From NCBI GenBank assembly GCA_025457915.1, contig JALOTL010000003.1, positions 124,001 to 188,000 of the forward strand: DNA of 64,000 nucleotides, given 5' to 3'. Of the stretch, positions 49,723-58,897 are shown one piece after another (the first letter of the stretch is position 1; each line of letters starts with the position of its first letter). Below the pieces are notes generated by a model. That model worked only from the letters and a program-made list of their open reading frames with translations, made no database searches and was not told where the DNA came from. The DNA is from Spirochaetota bacterium (GTDB lineage Bacteria > Spirochaetota > UBA4802 > UBA5550). The translations under genes were made by a program, and so were the position numbers.

Positions 49723-52710
49723 TTAATCAGGAAGTATATTGTTGATCATCTCTTCAATCTCTTCAAGCCTGTAGGGCTTTGTTACGACCCCGGAAAATCC
49801 GTATTTTTTATATTCAGACATCACCGGATCGTTCGAGTAACCGCTTGAGACGACGGCCCTGATTTCAGGGTCATACTCCTTTAAATGCATTATTGTATCT
49901 TTTCCGCCCATTCCGCCGCGGATGGTGAGGTCCATGATGACAAGGTCGAACGGTTTTCCGTTTTCTTTTGATTTTTTGTAGAGGCCGATCGTTTCCTCGC
50001 CGTTTTTTACGGCCGCTACCTCGAAGCCGAGATATCCGAAGAGCCTTTTCCCTAGGTCAAGGATCATCTCCTCGTCGTCCATGAGAAGGATTGTCCCGGA
50101 TCTTTTTTTCCACTGGCGTGGAATGATATTCTCAAACAGGATCTCCTCCTTCGATGCCGGCAGATATATTTCAAACGAAGTGCCCTGTCCATCCTTTGAT
50201 TTGACTGATATATGCCCTTCATGCTTTTTGATTATGGAATATGTAATCGATAGACCGAGCCCGGTTCCGGTTTCCTTTGTTGTGAAAAACGGATCGAATA
50301 TGAACGGCAGATTTTTTTCTTCGATGCCGTTTCCGCTGTCAATGACCCTGAGCAGTACATAATCCCCGGGTGAAAGGGGTATTACGTCTCCGCTTTTAAT
50401 GGTTTCGTTGGAGGCGGTGATGGTGATTTTGCCTCCGGAGGGCATGGCCTGGAACGAATTTATGATCAGGTTGTGTATGACCTGGCTGATCTGCGGCGGG
50501 TCCACGTTTACGTTCCATATCTCGTCCTGTATGTCGAATTCGCACGATATGCTCGATCCGCTCAGCACGAAATAGGCCGTGTCGATGAGAAGGTCCCTTA
50601 TGGATGTGGTTTTTTTTATGGGCGCGCCCCCCTTGGAGAAGGTGAGCAGTTGCATGGTAAGGTCCTTTGCCCTGAGTGATGCCTTTTCGATTTCGCACAT
50701 GAGATCAAAGTTCGGGTCGTGTTCATCGGAGTTGTTTTTCGCGAGTGAAACGTTCCCGATGATCGTCGTAAGGAGATTGTTGAAATCATGCGCGATCCCT
50801 CCTGCGAACACGCCGATGGATTCTATCTTCGATGTTTTTATGAGCTCGTCCTCCATTTTTATCCTTTCAGTGATGTCCCTGAAAGCGAGAACGGCGCCCT
50901 CCGTGTCGCCGGCGTCATTTTTAATCGGCGCGGCTATCGAGGAGATGAACAGTTTCTGCCCTTTCCTGTTTGTCAGGCATGTGTTTCTTTTCATCTCTAC
51001 TATATAACCGCTTGATAGTACCTTTCCCACGAGATTCGCGCAGGTCTCGCCGGTTTTTTCATTCAGCAGGGGCAGGACGATTCCAGCATCAAGACCGGCG
51101 GATTCTTCCTGCTTCCACCCGGTGATCATTTCACCGATCCTGTTGATGAGCTCGACCCGTCCGTTTCCGTCGATTGTAATGACACCTTCACCGATCGATG
51201 CAAGGGTCGTGAGAAGCCTGTCTTTTTCCTTCGAAAGCCTTGCATTGATATGAAGAAGCTCGCTATGCGTACTGGAAAGCTCGAGGTTCATTTTTTCAAG
51301 CCTGTCGTATTGCTCCTGTATTTTCAGTTCGTTTAATTTCCGTTCAGTTATGTCAAGCGCCGAGGCTATCATATATTTTTCGCCGTTGATGGTGATGACG
51401 TCGGCCGACATGTTGCCTATTTTTATTTCCCCGGATTTGATCCTTATTTTACATTCAAAATCCTTCAGCCTCCCGTCACTGAGAATCAATCCGATCATTT
51501 TTTTATATTCATCTTCATCAAAGATCAGCTTGAGGCTTTTTAAGGTGTTGGCCAGGAATTCATCCCTGCTGATGCCGCTCTGCCTTACATGGGCCTCGTT
51601 GACGTCCACGTATTTTCCGTCTTTAAATCTGATCAGCGCCATCGGCATGGGATTTGAGTGGAACGCCATTGAGAATTTTTCCCGGGAAACAAAAAGCTCG
51701 TTTTCCGCGGTTTTCTTTTCGGTTATATCCTTCATGATTACAAGTTTACCGGTCAGTATGCCGCCCAGAAGAATGGGGCTCTGTGTGACGAGCATCGTCA
51801 GCCTGCCGTTTTTGACTGAAAACTCCAGCTCGCGGTTTTTATAATTTTCATCGAAGGAGTAGCTGGCCGGGAAAATGTCAGTGCTGGTCATGCGTATAGC
51901 ATCATCGGAACTTAAACCGAAAAGAAGCCTTCCTGATTCATTGATCTCCAGGACCCTGCGGTTTTCATCGAATATTATTACGCAGTCTGTCGTTCCCGAG
52001 AAAAGCTCGTATGCCGTATGAGTTATACCGGGCGAGAGGAACTTGTATTTCACCATGGCGATGAAGACAAACATGGACAGTATAATTGTGAGCGAAGAAG
52101 CCAGCTTGGGCAGGGATTGTATGCCCATGATGTTCTGGAGAAATATGCTTGTTATAAAGCTGAGGATGAGGGTTGACGAGAGTCCGGTGAAAACGAGCCT
52201 GAGCTGTTTTTTTAATATCGCCTGGCCGGCGGATGACCATGTTTTCCAGATTATGTAGAGCCCGTAAAATCCAGGCATTATGTATAATACAAATATGAAC
52301 GGGAAATAGAATCTGCCTGGAGTCAGAATCATGCCAGAGTCAAAGTGCTGTATTTCTTTCCTGATGTATAAATCCGTCAGATAAAATAGAATTACTGATA
52401 TTACGACCGATGATGAGTATGCATAGTAATAAAGGTTTCTTTTTTTATTGGCCAGTTCAAATATAAAATTAATCAGCAAGAATCCGGACGACATGTAGAT
52501 CGGGGCCAGTATTTTCAGAACCAGGAGCAGTGTATCATCATCCTTTATATAAAAAGTGAAGAATTGTGCTATCTCCCATATAACAAGCATCCCTGAAAAA
52601 AGAAGGAAAGCGACCGATGTCCTGTTTTTTCTGCTTGTTGCGAATATATAGGTCCATATGAACAGGTTTATGATGAAGGATCCCAGGGGAATTAACGAAA
52701 ATGGGTTCAT
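49723..52710 (-). CDS. Hybrid sensor histidine kinase (N-terminal 7TM region, multiple PAS, HisKA/HATPase, REC)
   Basis: GVFAGGIAHDFNNLLTTIIGNVSLAK, DSGNGIEEKNLPFIFDPFFTTKETGTGLGLSITYSI, REC ILLMDDEEMILDLG...VIMDLTIRGGMGG. Confidence 0.94.
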   Translation of the reverse strand: MNPFSLIPLGSFIINLFIWTYIFATSRKNRTSVAFLLFSGMLVIWEIAQFFTFYIKDDDTLLLVLKILAPIYMSSGFLLINFIFELANKKRNLYYYAYSSSVVISVILFYLTDLYIRKEIQHFDSGMILTPGRFYFPFIFVLYIMPGFYGLYIIWKTWSSAGQAILKKQLRLVFTGLSSTLILSFITSIFLQNIMGIQSLPKLASSLTIILSMFVFIAMVKYKFLSPGITHTAYELFSGTTDCVIIFDENRRVLEINESGRLLFGLSSDDAIRMTSTDIFPASYSFDENYKNRELEFSVKNGRLTMLVTQSPILLGGILTGKLVIMKDITEKKTAENELFVSREKFSMAFHSNPMPMALIRFKDGKYVDVNEAHVRQSGISRDEFLANTLKSLKLIFDEDEYKKMIGLILSDGRLKDFECKIRIKSGEIKIGNMSADVITINGEKYMIASALDITERKLNELKIQEQYDRLEKMNLELSSTHSELLHINARLSKEKDRLLTTLASIGEGVITIDGNGRVELINRIGEMITGWKQEESAGLDAGIVLPLLNEKTGETCANLVGKVLSSGYIVEMKRNTCLTNRKGQKLFISSIAAPIKNDAGDTEGAVLAFRDITERIKMEDELIKTSKIESIGVFAGGIAHDFNNLLTTIIGNVSLAKNNSDEHDPNFDLMCEIEKASLRAKDLTMQLLTFSKGGAPIKKTTSIRDLLIDTAYFVLSGSSISCEFDIQDEIWNVNVDPPQISQVIHNLIINSFQAMPSGGKITITASNETIKSGDVIPLSPGDYVLLRVIDSGNGIEEKNLPFIFDPFFTTKETGTGLGLSITYSIIKKHEGHISVKSKDGQGTSFEIYLPASKEEILFENIIPRQWKKRSGTILLMDDEEMILDLGKRLFGYLGFEVAAVKNGEETIGLYKKSKENGKPFDLVIMDLTIRGGMGGKDTIMHLKEYDPEIRAVVSSGYSNDPVMSEYKKYGFSGVVTKPYRLEEIEEMINNILPD

Positions 52711-53111
52711 TTATTTGGCGGAATAAAAATATTTTTATCTGATAAACAAGGGATGCCGGTGTCTGCCGGCAGTACAATAATATGATATCAGGATTGCGGA
52801 ACATGTCAATAAATAAATAGGCCCGTGATGCTTATAAGAAAACCAGTATTGATGCAAAGTGCCGTGTTAACGCGTTCATAGTTCATGCATTTTATGATTA
52901 TTACCGAAAATATAAACAGAAAAGTATCAGAATCCTGCAGGAGGTTTTTCATTGTTACTTTTTAAAATGAAATTTTTCTTGACACTGCATATCCGATAAT
53001 TTTTGTTAATAAATTCCGATAAAAGAGAGATTTTTCCGAGGATATTCCCGGATGATGAGACCCTTTTTAACAGGCGTCAGATAGACTATTGCGATCCATA
53101 CTGGAGATGAA

Positions 53112-54485
53112 ATGAGGAAAAGACTTTTTAGCGCGGCCATAATATTATCAATACTATCGCTGGTGTTGTTTTACCATTACGGCATTTCAAAGGCGACCAC
53201 CAAGGACGCCCGCGGACTGAACGGCGAAGACCTTGCGAGAGTGGCCCCCTCGGACCCAGAAAAGGCCGCCAGGATAGAAAAATACGGCAGCGCTCTTTCA
53301 TCGTGGATGGACGCGAATCTGAATACATCAATCGTGCCATCGGCCGTCGCTGGAGTCGTTACTCCAGAGGGGCTTGTTTATTATCACGGCGCAAACGCCG
53401 GTGCCTCGTCCAGATATGACGTGGCGTCTTTAACAAAGACATTCACGGCCGTACTGGCGCTGCGTCTGGCCGAGGAAGGTATATTTTCGCTCGACGATCC
53501 GGTCAGAAAATATCTCCCCGGCGTCGTCATCGAAAGGGCCGAGCTGAAATCATGTCCCGTGACCATCAGGCACCTGCTTGCCCATACATCCGGAATCCCG
53601 AGCGGCGAATCAGACTGTTCCATATCGAATGCCAGGGGCGGGTCATTTTCCGTTCCGAAGCAGGCGTATCCTGCCGGATATTGCTACGCCTATTCCAACG
53701 CGGGCTATGTCATAATGAAACATGTTATCGAGTCTGCCGCCGGGAAGAGTTATTCCGATCTTGTCAGGAGCAGAATTTTTGAACCGCTCGGAATGAAATC
53801 CAGCACGGCAGAAGGCTCGAACGGAACAGGCGGTATTGTAACAAATATCTCGGATCTTTCAAAGTACGTCGTAATGCTCATCAACGAAGGCGCCTATGGA
53901 AGCAGGAGGATCATCTCCGCGGATTCCTTCCATGCAATGATGGAAAAAACTGTTGAGCTGCCCAGAACAAGCATAGACTATCATTATTCGCTGAGCTGGG
54001 AAGTAATAACCGTAAACGGGAAAATCGACAGCTATTACAAGGCCGGCAGGTGGTTCGGCGGGGCGTCTGGATTGCAGGTTTTCCCGGATAAAAAAATAGC
54101 GCTCATCTACCTTTGCAATCCTCCACATCATCTGACATCGAACTTCATGAATTTTCGGCAGGGACTTACCGGCATCCTGAGAACGCTTGTGAGAAATATA
54201 TCCGGGGACCAGAGTCTCTGCACCAGGTGGCCGGCGATGTCGCCGCCCGAGCTCGGAAGATACCAGGGCGTATACAGGAATTCAATTTCCGGTAACAGCG
54301 TGAGGATCTTTCTCAGGGACGGAAGGCTCTTCAGCACAATTAATGGCTCCATCAGACCGCTTTCAGTTTTCACCTCCAACAGATTTCTCGTTGACAGCGG
54401 AAAAAATTTGCATAATTTTGTATGGAAGAACAGCAGGGTAATCGGACTGGCCGTACATGGCGGCTATTACGAATTATCTTATTGA
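53112..54485 (+). CDS. Serine hydrolase, class C beta-lactamase/esterase family (copy 1)
   Basis: SxxK as ASLTKTF, YSN in YCYAYSNAGYVIMKHVIE, LLAHTSGIPSGE; N-terminal signal anchor. Confidence 0.92.
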   Translation: MRKRLFSAAIILSILSLVLFYHYGISKATTKDARGLNGEDLARVAPSDPEKAARIEKYGSALSSWMDANLNTSIVPSAVAGVVTPEGLVYYHGANAGASSRYDVASLTKTFTAVLALRLAEEGIFSLDDPVRKYLPGVVIERAELKSCPVTIRHLLAHTSGIPSGESDCSISNARGGSFSVPKQAYPAGYCYAYSNAGYVIMKHVIESAAGKSYSDLVRSRIFEPLGMKSSTAEGSNGTGGIVTNISDLSKYVVMLINEGAYGSRRIISADSFHAMMEKTVELPRTSIDYHYSLSWEVITVNGKIDSYYKAGRWFGGASGLQVFPDKKIALIYLCNPPHHLTSNFMNFRQGLTGILRTLVRNISGDQSLCTRWPAMSPPELGRYQGVYRNSISGNSVRIFLRDGRLFSTINGSIRPLSVFTSNRFLVDSGKNLHNFVWKNSRVIGLAVHGGYYELSY

Positions 54486-54593
54486 TTTTATCCGGTTCCC
54501 TGCATTTCAGATCATATGGATATGCCGGGGCTTTTCCAGTTCAAAGGCATTTTTTAATCTGTCCGGCTGATCCGACAACCCGCATAAACTATT

Positions 54594-55982
54594 ATGAATG
54601 AAATCCTGATAAGATTATTCAAGCCGCTCTCAATCGCATTTTTTACCATGGTCTTTTTTGCCGCCTCCAATTCCAGCATGAAGGAACTCGAGTTCACTAT
54701 CAAACAGGAAAAAAAACTCGAGGCTCACTACAGAAGAGTTCATCTTTTTGAAAAGGAGAAGGAGGAATTCGGGAAATGGATACAGGCGAGCGCATCATAT
54801 CCTGAAATACCTTCATGCGGCGTCATAATGGTCAAAAACGGCGAAGTCATGTATATGAATACTCTGAGGTGCGCTCCCGACAAGCTGTTCATGATAGCTT
54901 CATTCACGAAGACCTTTACCGCGATATCCATATTGCAGCTGGCGGAAAAGGGGATACTTTCCCTGGACGACCATGTCAGCAGGTATATCGACGTTAGTTT
55001 CGAAAACCCTCAGCTTAAAACCGATCCCATAACAATACGGCAGCTGCTGACCCATTCATCCGGACTTGTCGACAATGAAAGCCGTGAAAAGACCAGCAAC
55101 TCGATGCCGTTTTATATACCCGAACAGAAATACCCGGCCGGATACCTTTTCAGCTACTGCAATCAGGGATACATAATACTCGGGCACGTGATTTTCGAGG
55201 TAACGGGCATACCTCTCGGCGATTACGTGACGCATAACATAATATTGCCGCTGGAGATGAAGGATTCGAAAGCCCCGGACAATACGCAGGGCGCAGCGGG
55301 AATAGAATGTTCAATCAGGGACCTTGGCAACTACCTGAGCATGCTTGCTTCGGGCGGGGTGTATAAAAAGAAAAGGATATTATCAGACAGATATTTCAGC
55401 GAAATTTTCAGAGAATCGGTTTTCACGCCGCCCGGGAGAAACAAGGAATACAGGGGCATTGCCTGGAGGATATGGAACGCTGACGGGAGCATTTATTCCT
55501 TCAACCATGCCGCCCATATGGACGGGGCAGGGGGATGGATGCAGATCTTTCCCGGTTCGCGCGTCGCCTATGCCTTTATCAGCAACCCGCCGGTTTATGA
55601 AACGGAAAAATTTTACGGATTTTATCAGGGAATGAAATACAGGCTCCTGAAGCTGGCATCTCTTCTGATGGAAGACGAGATGGACCCGCTTGAATTCACT
55701 CCGACTAAACCTGACGGGAACGATCTCAAGAATTACACAGGCACATATAAAAATGAAGGCGACGGGAGCACCATAAACGTATGGCTGAATGAAAATGACT
55801 CTCTTTTTGCCAGGAAATCCATATCTTACCAGCAATACCCGCTTGCCGCCATGTCAAGAAGCACCTTCGTCTATATATATCCGGGTCAGAACGAAAAGGG
55901 CGAGCTCTTTGATTTTGTCTGGAGGAATGGGGCAGTGGCAGGACTCGGAGCGAAGGAAGGTTATTTTATTAAAGTTGAATGA
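54594..55982 (+). CDS. Serine hydrolase, class C beta-lactamase/esterase family (copy 2)
   Basis: SxxK as ASFTKTF, YCN in FSYCNQGYIILGHVIFE, LLTHSSGLVDNE; parallel architecture to copy 1. Confidence 0.92.
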   Translation: MNEILIRLFKPLSIAFFTMVFFAASNSSMKELEFTIKQEKKLEAHYRRVHLFEKEKEEFGKWIQASASYPEIPSCGVIMVKNGEVMYMNTLRCAPDKLFMIASFTKTFTAISILQLAEKGILSLDDHVSRYIDVSFENPQLKTDPITIRQLLTHSSGLVDNESREKTSNSMPFYIPEQKYPAGYLFSYCNQGYIILGHVIFEVTGIPLGDYVTHNIILPLEMKDSKAPDNTQGAAGIECSIRDLGNYLSMLASGGVYKKKRILSDRYFSEIFRESVFTPPGRNKEYRGIAWRIWNADGSIYSFNHAAHMDGAGGWMQIFPGSRVAYAFISNPPVYETEKFYGFYQGMKYRLLKLASLLMEDEMDPLEFTPTKPDGNDLKNYTGTYKNEGDGSTINVWLNENDSLFARKSISYQQYPLAAMSRSTFVYIYPGQNEKGELFDFVWRNGAVAGLGAKEGYFIKVE

Positions 55983-55989
55983 AATCCCG

Positions 55990-57033
55990 TCATTTTTTTA
56001 AATCGCGGAGATAGGCGGAAATTGCATCATGCATGGCTGTTCCGACTAAGAGGTTTCCCATGATATTCCAGTGGGTATCAAGGGGCTTGTAAAGGGTTTC
56101 GCCTTCCCGGATTTTTTTTTCAAGAATGGGCAGAAGATCCACATATCTGATTCCGTATCTGCCGAGCTTTTCATGAAGCATCCTGTTGGGAAGACTGAAG
56201 TCGCATTCATCCGTGCTCATGCGGAGAAGGAATGCTATTCTTTCACTCAATGGCCTGTCTGCCTGCATTTCTTCCGGAGCGATCACAACCATGAAGGGAA
56301 TCCCGAGCCGGTCGCAGGTACGCTTTGCATTTACGAGGAAGTCTGTGCACCATTCGAAATTTTCCTTGAGAAATCCGGATTTTTTCCAGAAAAGCTTCAT
56401 TCTTTTTTTCAGTATCTGATGATAATAGTCTTCCGGGAAGGTGGGCCGTTTATCATCGTAATTTTCGATCCCGGATGAAGGGATGGTTTCGGTTTTTACG
56501 AGAATGCCTCTTATGTGGTCTGCAAGAAACGGCGTTCTGAATTTTGAAAGTATCCGTTTTATCCTGCTTCCGGAGAAATCATCTCCGATGAAGAAAGTGA
56601 TAATCACCATGTCCGGGCGGTATGCCAGTCCTTCATTAAGAAGAAGGGCAAGAATATCCTTCTGCCCTATCGATGGGATTCCCATATTGATGATTTCTGT
56701 TTTTTTCCCTGATTTATTGAATAGTCCTTCGGTTACGGACAGGCTGCATTTTCCGTAAGGCACGGCGGAGAAGAATATTGAATCGCCTGCCGCTACTATC
56801 CGGAAGGTGCCAGGTTTTTTTTCCTTCCGGTGTTCCGTGTCATTAAAGCCCGAAGAATTGAGCCTGAACCCGAAGCGACCGGATCGGGGAGCCGGACGGT
56901 ATTTATTGTATTCGAAACCGAAATATTGTTTTTCAGGGCTTATTCCTGCGAGTACCTGGAGCGACATTTCCGCCAGTATTAATAATGCAAGGGGTATTGA
57001 AAATATTATGACTATGATCGATTTCCGGCTCAT
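55990..57033 (-). CDS. SGNH/GDSL-like hydrolase family protein, membrane anchored
   Basis: FRIVAAGDSIFFSAVPYGKCSLSV (block I-like), FFIGDDFSG, DTHWNIMGNLLVG (block V-like DxH). Confidence 0.82.
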   Translation of the reverse strand: MSRKSIIVIIFSIPLALLILAEMSLQVLAGISPEKQYFGFEYNKYRPAPRSGRFGFRLNSSGFNDTEHRKEKKPGTFRIVAAGDSIFFSAVPYGKCSLSVTEGLFNKSGKKTEIINMGIPSIGQKDILALLLNEGLAYRPDMVIITFFIGDDFSGSRIKRILSKFRTPFLADHIRGILVKTETIPSSGIENYDDKRPTFPEDYYHQILKKRMKLFWKKSGFLKENFEWCTDFLVNAKRTCDRLGIPFMVVIAPEEMQADRPLSERIAFLLRMSTDECDFSLPNRMLHEKLGRYGIRYVDLLPILEKKIREGETLYKPLDTHWNIMGNLLVGTAMHDAISAYLRDLKK

Positions 57034-57197
57034 TGTTTAATAACGCAACAAACTTCATTATTATCAAGAATAATTTAATTCATATCAAATTTTTTAATTT
57101 TATTGATGCCTCATAAAATGGAAGATCTGTTTTTATTGTTGACTTAAACTCCGGGATGAAGAGCCTGTAATTACACTGAGTGGTTCCGGAGGACTGG

Positions 57198-57914
57198 ATG
57201 GATAAATCGGTATTGTTTGAAACCAGAAACGGGATAGCCATAATAACCCTGAACAGGCCTGAACGACGCAATGCCATAAACCAGGACCTTCTTGTCGGCC
57301 TGTACAACTCGCTGGATGCTGTTTCATCGAGCAATGAAATAAAGGCTGCAATACTGACGGGCAGCGGGAAGTCATTCTGCTCGGGGATAGATCTGGAGTC
57401 AATCAAGACCGACAACCTGTTTGATCCGAGGGGGGATGGCACGGACCTTCCCGACGCTTTTGCGGACTGCGGAAAACCGCTCATAGGGGCCATAAACGGT
57501 CATGCTATAACCGGCGGTTTTGAAATCGCGCTCAACTGCGATTTTCTCATCGCGTCAGAAAATGCGTCATTTGCAGATACCCATGCGAAGGTGGGGATTC
57601 ATCCCGGATGGGGAATGACACAGCTCCTTCAGCAGGCGGTCGGCAGAAGAATGGCCAAGCAGATGTCCCTGACCTGCAGCTTCCTGACGGCAGCCGATGC
57701 ATTGAGGATCGGGCTTGTTAACGAGGTCGTTCCCCAGGCCGATTTGATGGCGAGGGCACTGCATATCGCCTCTGATATAGCAACCCTGGATATGAAAATG
57801 GTTAAGACGATTAGGAATCTCATTGATTGCAGTAATGACCGTTCATGCTCTGATGCTCTCGAGTATGAGCGGAAGGGATTCAGGGATTTTATCAAGAGAG
57901 GGATGAAGCTTTAG
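57198..57914 (+). CDS. Enoyl-CoA hydratase/isomerase family protein
   Basis: Start at 57198 after CCGGAGGA; GIAIITLNRPERRNAINQDLL, GSGKSFCSGIDLE, GAINGHAITGGFEIALNCDFLIASENASFADTHAKVGIHPGWG. Confidence 0.95.
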   Translation: MDKSVLFETRNGIAIITLNRPERRNAINQDLLVGLYNSLDAVSSSNEIKAAILTGSGKSFCSGIDLESIKTDNLFDPRGDGTDLPDAFADCGKPLIGAINGHAITGGFEIALNCDFLIASENASFADTHAKVGIHPGWGMTQLLQQAVGRRMAKQMSLTCSFLTAADALRIGLVNEVVPQADLMARALHIASDIATLDMKMVKTIRNLIDCSNDRSCSDALEYERKGFRDFIKRGMKL

Positions 57915-57927
57915 CGGGTGAATTTAT

Positions 57928-58863
57928 TCACAGTCCCTTTTTATGGGCCTCTTTTATCCTCCTGTCCATCTCCTTGTCGCTCGACCCGAACATGACGGTA
58001 TTGGATTTCCATTTCTTATAATCCCTGAAATATTCAGTCGAAAAGCCGACTGCCTCGAAATGCGGCATTATCCTGATCCTTTTATCCGGAAGAACGGTCT
58101 CGCAGACGCCCCTTCTAATGCAGAAAACAATTCCATTTCTGATAAGCCGGTCTAGAAGATTTTTTTCCTGGATGTTGAGAACGTCCATTGTTTTAATGAA
58201 TCGGAAAAGTCTTTTTGAGGTGAACTTTACCCTCATGATGTTGGGTTTTGTCAGATAAATGGTGACCTTGTTCCGGTCCAGGTGGTAGTTTTCGAAGTCC
58301 CTGTAGATTATTAGCTCGCCCCTGTAAACGTAGATCCTTCCGACAAGGTATATAAACGTGCACATAAAATAATTTTCATAAAAAAAAGAAAGGAATTTGA
58401 GGTGGTATTGTTCTTTCTGAGAATCCTCTTCCCTGGCCGGAGGCAGCGGCCTGTCTTTTGTCCTGGCGTCTATAACTTCGTCATGTGTCAATCCCTTCGG
58501 GGCAGGCGGATTTCTAAACCCGGAATCGATCATGTCTGAATATCTTTCATGCCCGGTTTCCGGTTTTACCTTGTACCAGTATTTAATGCCTTGTTCAGCG
58601 GTCGTATCGGTATAGCTTGTTGAGCCGGTATTGACCAGCGGTTCATAAGGTCCGTTTTTAAAGGCCGATCTGTATAATGTATAATTCCCGCAATCATTTG
58701 AGCGCCAGCTTATGGTAATGTTTTCTTCGCTTTCGCCCTTTGTCGCCTTCAACTCGTACTGATGTTCGGTTTTGCCGTCCGGGATCTGTCCGGATATAGA
58801 TACCGATACCGTAATTAAGGTCGCAAGGACCGCTATGATGCTGAATTTTTTAGTGGCATGCAT
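57928..58863 (-). CDS. Exported hypothetical protein with fibronectin-III-like N-terminal domain
   Basis: Start chosen at MHATKKFSIIAVLATLITVSVSISG; ENITISWRSNDCGNYTLYRSAFKNGPYEPLVNTGSTSYTDTTAEQGIKYWYKVKPE. Confidence 0.7.
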   Translation of the reverse strand: MHATKKFSIIAVLATLITVSVSISGQIPDGKTEHQYELKATKGESEENITISWRSNDCGNYTLYRSAFKNGPYEPLVNTGSTSYTDTTAEQGIKYWYKVKPETGHERYSDMIDSGFRNPPAPKGLTHDEVIDARTKDRPLPPAREEDSQKEQYHLKFLSFFYENYFMCTFIYLVGRIYVYRGELIIYRDFENYHLDRNKVTIYLTKPNIMRVKFTSKRLFRFIKTMDVLNIQEKNLLDRLIRNGIVFCIRRGVCETVLPDKRIRIMPHFEAVGFSTEYFRDYKKWKSNTVMFGSSDKEMDRRIKEAHKKGL

Positions 58864-58897
58864 TTGATTCCGCTGCTCCAGGTGCCGCGATAATTGG

